Shown here: positions 26,843 to 34,630 of the stretch, one piece after another
Layout of the letters: the number at the start of each line of letters is the position of its first letter
Numbering within the stretch: position 1 is the stretch's first letter
Assembly (NCBI GenBank): GCA_947475415.1
Contig: CANJLH010000006.1
Location: 124,001 to 188,000 of the forward strand
DNA length: 64,000 nt
Source: Caulobacteraceae bacterium
GTDB lineage: Bacteria; Pseudomonadota; Alphaproteobacteria; Caulobacterales; Caulobacteraceae
Reading direction: 5' to 3'
Made by a program: the position numbers and the translations under genes
The notes under the pieces: model-generated
Seen by the model: the letters and a program-made list of their open reading frames with translations, nothing else
What the model was told of the DNA's origin: nothing
Database searches by the model: none

Positions 26843-28084
26843 TCAGGACCACGCCAGTTCCAGCCGATCGAGGCTAAACACGCCGCCCGCATGCGCCTGG
26901 GGGACCGGACCCTCGGCCAGTCGGAACTCCGGCACGCGGGCCAGCCATTCCTCGATAGCAATGATCAGTTCGCGTCGGGCCAGATGCGAGCCGATGCAAC
27001 GGTGGGGGCCGTAGAGGAATGCCACGTGACGGATGTCGCTGCGTTCGAAATCCACCTTCATCGGCTCGTCGAACTCGGCGGGGTCCAGATTGGCGAGCAT
27101 TGTCACGAACAGCACCCGATCTCCGGCCTTCATCTGGGCGCCGGCCCATTCGACGTCGCGGGTGACGAAGCGGGAGCTGATGATGGTGGAGAACCGCCGC
27201 AGCAGCTCCTCGATGGCGTTGGGGACCTGAGTCGGATCAGCGCGCAGGCGCGCCTGCGCCTCTGGGTTCATGGCCAGGTAGCGGAACTGCATGCCCAAGG
27301 CGGCGGTCACGGTGTCCAGTCCGGCGATGAACAGCAGGAAACACATGCCGATGATTTCGTCGTCGCTGACCGGCCGGCCCTCGACCTTGGCGTTGATGCA
27401 AAGTGTGATGAGGTCGTCTGCCGGCTCGACCTTGCGGCGGGCGATCAGGGCCCGCAGATAGTCGGCGATGGCCCGCGTCGCCTGTGACTGCCGCGCGAAG
27501 TCCTGGGAGTGCAGGAGTTCAATCTCCCAGGTGTTGAACTGGTCCGTATCGGCGGCGGGCAACCCCATCAGCTGCATGAAGATCGCCACCGGGAACTGAC
27601 GGGCGAATTCCTCCAGGAAGTCGCACCCCCCATTGGGGCGCAGCTTCTCGATCAAGTCGGCGGCGCAGCCGCGGACCCAGGATTCCAGCACCTTCATTTT
27701 CTGCGGCGAAAATATGCCGTTCAGGACCGCCCTGTAGGCCGAGTGCAGCGGCGGGTCCTGTTCAATCGGAATCAACGGCCAAGTCTCGCCGATCATCGAG
27801 GAGAACGGCACGGTGCCGACGCTGCTGAAAATGTCCGGCGCCTGCAGGGCGGTGCGGATGTCTTCCGCGCGAGTGAAGACCCAGACCCCCTTAGGGTGCG
27901 CGTCATACAGGGTGTTCGAGGTGGCGTTGTAGAACACCCGCGCGTCACCGTGCAGCGATGCGAAGAAGTCGTAAGGGTCGGGACTGCCCGGCATGGTCCA
28001 GGACAGCAGATCATAGTCCCTCACCAGATGGGGTGGCACGTGGGGCGGTATCGGAGGTCTCGTAGGAGTGGTGTGAACGGTCAT
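26843..28084 (-). CDS. cytochrome P450, 413 aa
   Basis: Class I bacterial P450 features: I-helix FIAGLDTVTAALG, K-helix ExxR (AIEELLRRFS) and the heme-ligand loop FLYGPHRCIGSHLARREL with Cys363. No membrane anchor, so soluble, needing a ferredoxin and reductase encoded elsewhere. The loop departs from the usual FGxGxHxCxG in reading LYGPHRC. The ATG at 28084 has GGAGG upstream; a start at 28105 would add seven residues. Likely a hydroxylase for a terpene, sterol or fatty acid; substrate cannot be read from the sequence. Confidence 0.94.
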   Translation of the reverse strand: MTVHTTPTRPPIPPHVPPHLVRDYDLLSWTMPGSPDPYDFFASLHGDARVFYNATSNTLYDAHPKGVWVFTRAEDIRTALQAPDIFSSVGTVPFSSMIGETWPLIPIEQDPPLHSAYRAVLNGIFSPQKMKVLESWVRGCAADLIEKLRPNGGCDFLEEFARQFPVAIFMQLMGLPAADTDQFNTWEIELLHSQDFARQSQATRAIADYLRALIARRKVEPADDLITLCINAKVEGRPVSDDEIIGMCFLLFIAGLDTVTAALGMQFRYLAMNPEAQARLRADPTQVPNAIEELLRRFSTIISSRFVTRDVEWAGAQMKAGDRVLFVTMLANLDPAEFDEPMKVDFERSDIRHVAFLYGPHRCIGSHLARRELIIAIEEWLARVPEFRLAEGPVPQAHAGGVFSLDRLELAWS

Positions 28085-28235
28085 TAGGTCGTCCTCCGCA
28101 AGCACATTTGGGCTCTGGTTGGGACGAGAGTGACCGACGCCGGGGCGGAAATCAACGGCGGGCTTGGGGGCTGTCCCGAGGCGCGCCGAACGGTATAATC
28201 TTCAGGGGAGGCCCAGACGGATTACGCGTTCAGGC

Positions 28236-28925
28236 ATGGGGGTGTTGACCCTCATCGGACTTGCCGCGCTAGCGTTGGGCGCCGGTCCGGCGCGGGCGGA
28301 CTTCCTGAAAGACATGCGCGATGCGGCCAAGGCCGGCGCCAACCCCAAAGTGCGCGGCCGCGTCGCCCTGAGCGACGGCAAGGTGTTGACCTGCTTCTTC
28401 GGCGTCCGTGTGGGCTACATCGGCCCCGCCAACATGATGAGCCCCGCCTATGAGACCCGTCATCCGATTACCGGCCGTCCGCAGATCACGACAGGCCAGA
28501 TCCCCAGCGTAGTGTGGCTTCCGCCCGCCACCCTGACATCCAACGACTGCGATTCCCTCGACAAGATGGGCGTGCTCAAGCCCGACGGCGCGCCGGTTCC
28601 GCCGCCGACGATTGCGGCCACTGAGCCGCCGCCCGGCCCCGATACCCGCAAGGTCAGTGAGGCTGCAACCCTTTGCAGGATCAGCCCAGCGCTCGCCGCC
28701 AGCCTGCGCGAAGAGGCGATGCGATTTGTCAGCATCGAAGGCGGACATATTGTCATGAGCGAGAAACAGCGCGGCAAGCGCGAAAATCGAGCCCTCGACG
28801 GCGAGGACTTCGCCCAGCGCGCCACCGCAGCCGCCGCCGGCATCGCCGCCCGTGGCGCGCCCTGCGGCCAGGCCTATTGGGACAATGAGGCCATCCAACA
28901 GGCGAGCGCGGCGTTGTCGCGATAA
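28236..28925 (+). CDS. hypothetical secreted protein, 229 aa
   Basis: The ATG at 28236 starts a clear signal peptide (MGVLTLIGLAALALGAGPARA). The mature part has four Cys (LTCFFGVRVG, SNDCDSLD, ATLCRISP, GAPCGQAY), possibly two disulfides, and a Pro-rich linker around residue 130. No known domain recognised. Divergent from the P450 gene with a 151-bp shared region; a hairpin follows the stop. Confidence 0.7.
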   Translation: MGVLTLIGLAALALGAGPARADFLKDMRDAAKAGANPKVRGRVALSDGKVLTCFFGVRVGYIGPANMMSPAYETRHPITGRPQITTGQIPSVVWLPPATLTSNDCDSLDKMGVLKPDGAPVPPPTIAATEPPPGPDTRKVSEAATLCRISPALAASLREEAMRFVSIEGGHIVMSEKQRGKRENRALDGEDFAQRATAAAAGIAARGAPCGQAYWDNEAIQQASAALSR

Positions 28926-28926
28926 G

Positions 28927-28947
28927 GGCTGGGACTTAGGACCAGCC
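28927..28947 (+). terminator. hairpin right after the stop codon
   Basis: GGCTGG-9-CCAGCC begins one base after the TAA. Six GC-rich pairs, no U-tract; a modest terminator candidate for the secreted-protein gene. Confidence 0.35.
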
Positions 28948-29014
28948 ACAGCTGACGTTCACCCATGGCCCATGCCGCCCGCTCATCAGCGTGAAGGCGG
29001 GAATGAACGGAGAC

Positions 29015-29941
29015 CTACGCATGTGGTGGCGGGGCTCCTGCTTCGCTGTCTGAAACCATTGTAGCCCTCAACGGCTCCGTCTCGTGAAACCGGCGGTAAT
29101 CCAAGTGATCGGCGTCGTCGTCGCTGACGCTGACGATGTCACGGTAGATATGGCCCCAGCGGATGTCGGCGGCGGCGTAGGAGTGGCGGGCCATAAGGAT
29201 CTGGCCGGTGGTCTCGTCGGTGCCGCTGAGGGTCAGGGCGAAGCTGGCGCGTCGGCCGGCGAGGGTTTCTGGGGTCTCGCCGTTGAGCGGACTCGCCTCG
29301 TCGATCACATGCATCAGGTTCCAACCCAGCACGAACAGCGGATGGGCGTTGCGCACCAGTGGAAGGTCTTCCACCCGGCGGAAGCGCTCCCCTTCGGCGG
29401 TCTCCACGTCATGAATCAGCCGCAGCTGGGCCTGGGCCTCCATGACGATGTTCTGGCGGGCGTTGGCGGTCCGGAACATCAGCACCGTTCGGCCGTCCAT
29501 AGGACGCACGACGCCCACATCGGCGAACAGCACCTTGGCGGTAGGCCGCGAAAAGCGTGCGAAGATCACCCCGGTGACCAGGGCCACCAGGGTCATGCCC
29601 AGGAAAATCTCCGCCCCGGCGACAAGATGGCCATAGGCGGTCGCCGGGTGCATGTCGCCGTAACCGACGGTGGCGAGAGTCTCGATGCTGAAGAAAAACG
29701 CGCCCAGGTAACCCGGCGGATTCACGTTGGCGACGCTGCCGGGCGCCAACGCATAGAAGGCGGCGAAGAGGAGATTGAATGCCGTGAAAACCGCCGCCCA
29801 GCTGGCCAGCAACTGCAGCCAGCCGACCGTCATGCAGTAATGATAGATGTCCCGCCACGCCCGCCGCTTGAGGCCGTGGGTGACCACCTCGCGGTCACCC
29901 ATCTTCACCCGGATCGGTCGAACGGGCCAGTCCATGCTCAC
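29015..29941 (-). CDS. inward-rectifier (Kir/KirBac-type) potassium channel, 308 aa
   Basis: Two membrane helices (WLQLLASWAAVFTAFNLLFAAFYAL and HLVAGAEIFLGMTLVALVTGVIFA, each split over more than 20 residues) flank a pore helix and the K+ selectivity filter TVGYGDMHP. The C-terminal half is the immunoglobulin-like cytoplasmic Kir domain (RTVLMFRTANARQN; PLFVLGWNLMHVIDE; SYAAADIRWGHIYRD). Works as a tetramer in the inner membrane. The GTG at 29941 overlaps the acyl-CoA dehydrogenase stop (GTGA); an ATG two codons on (29935) is equally possible. Coupling of a K+ channel to a dehydrogenase gene is odd. Confidence 0.92.
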   Translation of the reverse strand: MSMDWPVRPIRVKMGDREVVTHGLKRRAWRDIYHYCMTVGWLQLLASWAAVFTAFNLLFAAFYALAPGSVANVNPPGYLGAFFFSIETLATVGYGDMHPATAYGHLVAGAEIFLGMTLVALVTGVIFARFSRPTAKVLFADVGVVRPMDGRTVLMFRTANARQNIVMEAQAQLRLIHDVETAEGERFRRVEDLPLVRNAHPLFVLGWNLMHVIDEASPLNGETPETLAGRRASFALTLSGTDETTGQILMARHSYAAADIRWGHIYRDIVSVSDDDADHLDYRRFHETEPLRATMVSDSEAGAPPPHA

Positions 29942-31149
29942 CGCCCCGTCGGGATGTCCTTGAAGGCCACGTCCTTGTCCAGGCGGATGTCGCCGGGCAG
30001 GCCCAGAACCCGCTCGGCGATGATGTTGCGCAGGATCTCATCGGACCCGCCCGCGATGCGCAGGCCTGGCGCCGACAGGAACGAACCGTGGAAAACTCCG
30101 TCCTGCGGAGCCTGGGCCGGGTCGGCGATGATCCCGAACTGATCCAGTAGGTCGACGGCCTCTGAGACCATGGCCTGCAGCTGGTGGGCCACCACCACCT
30201 TGGTGATGGAGTTCTCCGGCCCAGGGGTCTGGCCCTTGGAAAGCGCGGTGATGGTGCGGCTGCGGATGTGCTTCAGGCCCTCGGTCTGGACGTACCATTC
30301 GGCCAGCCGCTCACGGACCGCCGAGTCGCCCAGGGCCTCAGGCGCCGCGTCACGCAGATAGGTCAGGAACTCCGGCCAGGCGACACCCATGGTGCCGCCC
30401 ACGGAGTTGCGTTCGTTCATCAAGGTCACCAGGCTGACCTTCCAACCATCGTCCACTGGTCCGAGCCTCTGGCTGTCGGGGATACGCAGGTCAGTGAAGA
30501 ACACTTCATTGAAGCCTGAGCCGCCGGACATCTGGTGGATCTGGCGCACCTCCACGCCCGGCGACTTCATGTCGATCCAGAACATGGTCATGCCCTTGTG
30601 CTTGGGAACGTCCAGGTTCGTCCGTGTAATGAGAATGGCGAAATCGCTGTAATGTGCGCCACTTGTCCAGATCTTCTGACCGTTGACGACCCATTCGTCG
30701 CCATCGCGGATCGCCCGGGTGCGGATGCCTGCGAGGTCCGAGCCGCCGGAGGGTTCAGAGAACAGCTGGCACCAGATCTCCTCACCCCGCAGGGCCGGCG
30801 CCACGAAACGAAGACGTGTCGCCTCGTCGGCGAACGCGATCACCGTGGGCACGCACATGCCCAGGCCAATGCCGAAATAGCCGGCCCCGGCCAGGCCTGC
30901 GGCGCTCTCTTCCTGGCTGAAGATCACCTGCTGGATCGGCGTACCGCCAGGGCCGCCCCATTCCTTGGGCCAGGTGATCTGCGCATAGCCGGCCGCGGCC
31001 TTGGTGGCCTGCCAGGCGCGGGCCCGCGCCAAGCCCTCGGCCGACTCTGAATCCGCGCTCCGCGCCGCGGCCTTGGGCGCATTGGCGGCGAGCCATGCGC
31101 GCACCTTGGCCCGGTAGGTCGCTTCTTCCGGCGAGTCGTTGAAGTCCAT
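29938..31149 (-). CDS. acyl-CoA dehydrogenase, 403 aa
   Basis: An FAD-dependent acyl-CoA dehydrogenase: LFSEPSGGSDLAGIRTRA and WVVNGQKIWTSGA form the FAD-binding strands, and GGSDEILRNIIAERVLGLP is the C-terminal signature. The first 25 residues (MDFNDSPEEATYRAKVRAWL) are typical of FadE proteins acting on bulky acyl-CoAs such as sterol side chains, though the substrate is inferred. The ATG at 31149 has AGGGGC upstream. First gene of a two-gene unit with the K+ channel. Needs an electron-transfer flavoprotein, not encoded in the window. Confidence 0.94.
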   Translation of the reverse strand: MDFNDSPEEATYRAKVRAWLAANAPKAAARSADSESAEGLARARAWQATKAAAGYAQITWPKEWGGPGGTPIQQVIFSQEESAAGLAGAGYFGIGLGMCVPTVIAFADEATRLRFVAPALRGEEIWCQLFSEPSGGSDLAGIRTRAIRDGDEWVVNGQKIWTSGAHYSDFAILITRTNLDVPKHKGMTMFWIDMKSPGVEVRQIHQMSGGSGFNEVFFTDLRIPDSQRLGPVDDGWKVSLVTLMNERNSVGGTMGVAWPEFLTYLRDAAPEALGDSAVRERLAEWYVQTEGLKHIRSRTITALSKGQTPGPENSITKVVVAHQLQAMVSEAVDLLDQFGIIADPAQAPQDGVFHGSFLSAPGLRIAGGSDEILRNIIAERVLGLPGDIRLDKDVAFKDIPTGR

Positions 31150-31253
31150 GGGGCGCCCCTGCACAACTGCGAATTCCGTCGGCGCTGAATGAAGATTGAC
31201 CGGACGTCAAGGATTTCCGGGTTTTATGTGGGCTTCATAATCGAGGACGACCT

Positions 31254-31832
31254 ATGGCCAAGGCGGTCTATCAGCGGAACCAGAAGGTTTGGGTGGAAAG
31301 TGTCGGCGCGTGGGCGGTGATCGAACGCGTGGTGCCGATTTGGGCCCGCGGCTTCGAGGAGCCGGTGCGCGTGACCTATGACGTGGGTCTGGGCCGCGAG
31401 TTCCACGCCCATGAACTAAAGCCCGAGCAGGATGGCGCCGACACCCTGGCCGAGGACGGCACCCACTGGCGGTTGCTGCGCGCGCGCAACAAATGGCAGA
31501 CGCCGGAGGACTGCGCCCATCATCCCTACCCCGGCAGCTATCCGGTGGTGGTCACAGACGCCAACGACTGGGGCGGCTGGCGGGTGCCGGGCGCTGAATA
31601 TGACCGTGACCCGTCCAAGATCGAGGCCCAGGCCCGGTTGATCGCTTCGGCCCCTCGGCTGCTGGCCATCGCGCGCAAGCTCTTGGAAATCGTCGATGAA
31701 GCGCCCCAGGACGCGCCGCCGGTGATCCGCGCCCTGGCCACCGACGCCGGTAATATCGAGCGGTATCTGCGCGAGATACCGGCTGTTGATGATCCCGCCG
31801 CTGGCGTTGCAGCAAGCGTTCAGGCCGCCTGA
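31254..31832 (+). CDS. conserved hypothetical protein, 192 aa
   Basis: An N-terminal beta-rich part (QKVWVESVGAWAVIERVVPI; RVTYDVGLGREFHAHEL) resembles a small SH3-like or DUF-type barrel. Then comes a Trp-rich segment (THWRLLRARNKWQTPED; NDWGGWRVPG) and a helical C-terminus. There is no signal peptide, so cytosolic. No family name recognised. The ATG follows CGAGGACGACC. It faces the acyl-CoA dehydrogenase gene divergently and precedes pepN by 50 bp. Confidence 0.7.
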   Translation: MAKAVYQRNQKVWVESVGAWAVIERVVPIWARGFEEPVRVTYDVGLGREFHAHELKPEQDGADTLAEDGTHWRLLRARNKWQTPEDCAHHPYPGSYPVVVTDANDWGGWRVPGAEYDRDPSKIEAQARLIASAPRLLAIARKLLEIVDEAPQDAPPVIRALATDAGNIERYLREIPAVDDPAAGVAASVQAA

Positions 31833-31882
31833 TCACGCCAAGGCGCGTTGGCGCCGCGTGCGGTCGGGACTAAATCATCCCG

Positions 31883-34504
31883 ATGCGCACAGACGTCCCC
31901 CAACCGACCCGCCTGGCCGACTATCGCCCCCCCGAGTTCCTCATCGACGAGGCCCGCCTGGATTTCGACCTTCAGCCCGGCGCAACCCGGGTGAAGGCGC
32001 GGCTGGAGGTGCGCCGCAACGGCGCGCACAACCAGCCCCTGAAGCTGAACGGCGAGCGCCTCAAACTGGTCTCGGTCGGCCTGGACGGCCGCGTGCTTGG
32101 CTTGGACGAGCGAACGCTCGACGATGAATTCCTGACTATCCCCAACGTACCCAACGCCTTCTGCCTGGAAACCGAAGTGGAGATCGATCCGGAGGGCAAC
32201 AGGGCCCTTGAGGGGCTCTACATGTCCGGAGGGCGCTTCTGCACCCAGTGCGAATCGGAGGGCTTCCGCAAGATCACCTATTGGTTGGACCGGCCCGACG
32301 TGCTCTCGCGATTCACCGTGCGCATCGAGGCGCCCAAGGCCTTTCCGCGGCTGTTGTCCAATGGCAACCTGATGGACGCTGGGGATCTGGACGGCGATCG
32401 CCATTTCGCGGTGTGGGAAGACCCCTTCCCCAAGCCTTGTTACCTGTTCGCCCTGGTGGCCGGCGAACTGGACGTGCTGGAGGACAGCCTGGTCACCGCC
32501 TCGGGCCGCACCGTGGCGCTGCGCATTTATGTCGACCCGGGCATGGCGGCGCGGGCCGCCTATGCCATGGACGCCCTGAAACGGTCGATGAGATGGGATG
32601 AGGATGCGTTCGGGCGAGAATACGACCTGGACCTGTTCATGATCGTCGCCGTACGCGACTTCAACTTCGGAGCCATGGAGAACAAGGGGCTGAACATCTT
32701 CAACTCCTCTCTGCTGCTCGCCGATCCCGAGACCGCCACAGATCTCGACTTCGAACGCATAGAGAGCGTGGTGGCGCACGAATATTTCCACAACTGGACC
32801 GGCGACAGGATCACCTGTCGCGACTGGTTCCAACTGTGCCTGAAGGAAGGCCTGACCGTTTTTCGCGACCAGAGCTTCTCCGCCGACATGCGTGGTCACG
32901 CCGTACAGCGGATCAAGGACGTCAAGCAGTTGCGCGCACGCCAGTTCGCCGAGGACCAGGGGCCCTTGGCCCACCCTGTGCGCCCCGCCAGCTACCTGAA
33001 GATCGAGAATTTCTACACGGCCACCATCTACGAGAAGGGCGCGGAGGTGATCCGGATGCTGAAAACCCTGATCGGGCCCGAGCCGTTCCGGGCTGGCATG
33101 GACCTCTATTTCGAGCGCTGGGACGGCCACGCCACCACCGTAGAGGCCTTCATTCAGTGTTTCGCCGAGGCCTCCGGCAGCGATCTCACCGACTTCTTTG
33201 GCTGGTATGAGCAAGCCGGTACACCGAAGGTCACACTTGAAAGCCGCTACGATGCGGCGAACCAGACGCTTACCCTGGAGTTCGCGCAGGCGACGGCGGC
33301 GACGCCGGGTCAGCCGGACAAGAAGCCGCTGCCGCTCCCGATCGCCCTCGGCCTGCTGGACGCAGATGGGCGCGCGCAGACGTTCGAACGCGATGGAAAA
33401 TCCGCCGACTCAACCGTCTTCGTCCTCACGGAAGCCAGGAACAGCGTGACCCTTGGAAGCGTCGTACGGCCGCCAGTGGTATCGGCGCTGCGCGGATTTT
33501 CGGCGCCGGTGAACCTGGCCAGTTCGGCGCCGGCGAGGGACCGCTATGTCCTGATGGCGGCCGATCCCGACCTGTTCAACCGATGGGAAGCCGGACAGGA
33601 TCTGGCCCGGGACCTGATCCTTGGCCGGGCGGCAGGCCGACCGGATGAAGTCGGCGAAGAACGTTTCGCCGAGGCCATGGGCCGGGCCCTCGACGACCAA
33701 TCCGCCGACAACGCCCTAAAGGCGCTGATGCTGGCGCTTCCGGCGGAAGGGGACCTGGCGCTGGCGGTCGACGCCGCCGACCCCGGCGCAATCCATGTAG
33801 CGCGAGAGGCGTTGCGGGTCCGCCTCGCCCTGCATCTGGCGACCGCCCTCAAGCGGTTGCATACGGGCCTTCAGGATGCGGGAGAGTTCTCAGCGGACGC
33901 CGCAGGCGCCGGACGGCGGGCGTTGCGCAACGCCACGCTGGATCTGCTGGTGGCCAACCCCCGTTCCGATGTCGTGGAGCTGGCCTCCGGCCACTATCAC
34001 GCTGCGCGCAACATGACCGACGCCATGGGGGGCTTGAACGCACTCATGCTTGCGGGCGGGCAGGCCTATGAGGCGGCGCTCGAGCACTTCTATGCGCGCT
34101 GGCGGTCAGAACCGCTGGTTATCGACAAGTGGTTCGGCGTCCAGGCTCGCGACCCTGCGGAATCGACCCTGGGCCGGGTGCTGGCGCTTACCGCCCATCC
34201 TGCGTTCGACGCCCGCACGCCCAACCGTCTGCGGGCTCTGGTTTCCACCTTTGCGACAGCGAACCCTTCCCGGTTCCATGAAGTCGGCGGCGCCGGCTAC
34301 CGTTTCCTGGCCGACCAGATTCTCGCGGTGGACGGCTTCAATCCGATGGTGGCGGCCAGACTTGTCGATCCCCTCGGTGGCTGGCGGCGCTATCGCCCGG
34401 ACCTTGGACAGCTAATGCAGGCGGAACTCAGGCGGGTGGTTCAGACTCCCGGCCTCTCGAAGAATGTCCTCGAACTCGCGAGCCGGGCGCTGGGCGAGCC
34501 CTGA
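31883..34504 (+). CDS. pepN: aminopeptidase N (M1 family), 873 aa
   Basis: The exopeptidase motif GAMENKG and zinc site HEYFHNW with Glu322 (H299, H303, E322) are present. The numbering is close to E. coli PepN (H297, H301, E320), and length fits the family (~870-880). Domain order is the N-terminal beta-saddle, thermolysin-like catalytic domain, beta domain and C-terminal helical superhelix. Cytosolic zinc enzyme removing N-terminal residues from peptides. It precedes pleC by 126 bp on the same strand. ATG start. Confidence 0.97.
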   Translation: MRTDVPQPTRLADYRPPEFLIDEARLDFDLQPGATRVKARLEVRRNGAHNQPLKLNGERLKLVSVGLDGRVLGLDERTLDDEFLTIPNVPNAFCLETEVEIDPEGNRALEGLYMSGGRFCTQCESEGFRKITYWLDRPDVLSRFTVRIEAPKAFPRLLSNGNLMDAGDLDGDRHFAVWEDPFPKPCYLFALVAGELDVLEDSLVTASGRTVALRIYVDPGMAARAAYAMDALKRSMRWDEDAFGREYDLDLFMIVAVRDFNFGAMENKGLNIFNSSLLLADPETATDLDFERIESVVAHEYFHNWTGDRITCRDWFQLCLKEGLTVFRDQSFSADMRGHAVQRIKDVKQLRARQFAEDQGPLAHPVRPASYLKIENFYTATIYEKGAEVIRMLKTLIGPEPFRAGMDLYFERWDGHATTVEAFIQCFAEASGSDLTDFFGWYEQAGTPKVTLESRYDAANQTLTLEFAQATAATPGQPDKKPLPLPIALGLLDADGRAQTFERDGKSADSTVFVLTEARNSVTLGSVVRPPVVSALRGFSAPVNLASSAPARDRYVLMAADPDLFNRWEAGQDLARDLILGRAAGRPDEVGEERFAEAMGRALDDQSADNALKALMLALPAEGDLALAVDAADPGAIHVAREALRVRLALHLATALKRLHTGLQDAGEFSADAAGAGRRALRNATLDLLVANPRSDVVELASGHYHAARNMTDAMGGLNALMLAGGQAYEAALEHFYARWRSEPLVIDKWFGVQARDPAESTLGRVLALTAHPAFDARTPNRLRALVSTFATANPSRFHEVGGAGYRFLADQILAVDGFNPMVAARLVDPLGGWRRYRPDLGQLMQAELRRVVQTPGLSKNVLELASRALGEP

Positions 34505-34630
34505 GGGGCAACCACGCGGGTCTGAAAAAAATAGCCGCCGATTGAGACTCCATGCCCCGTGACGTGGAGGAATCCCGCGCGTAGACTCGCGTGTGGGGTG
34601 AATCCGGGTCTTGTGAGGGAGCGTAAGGCG

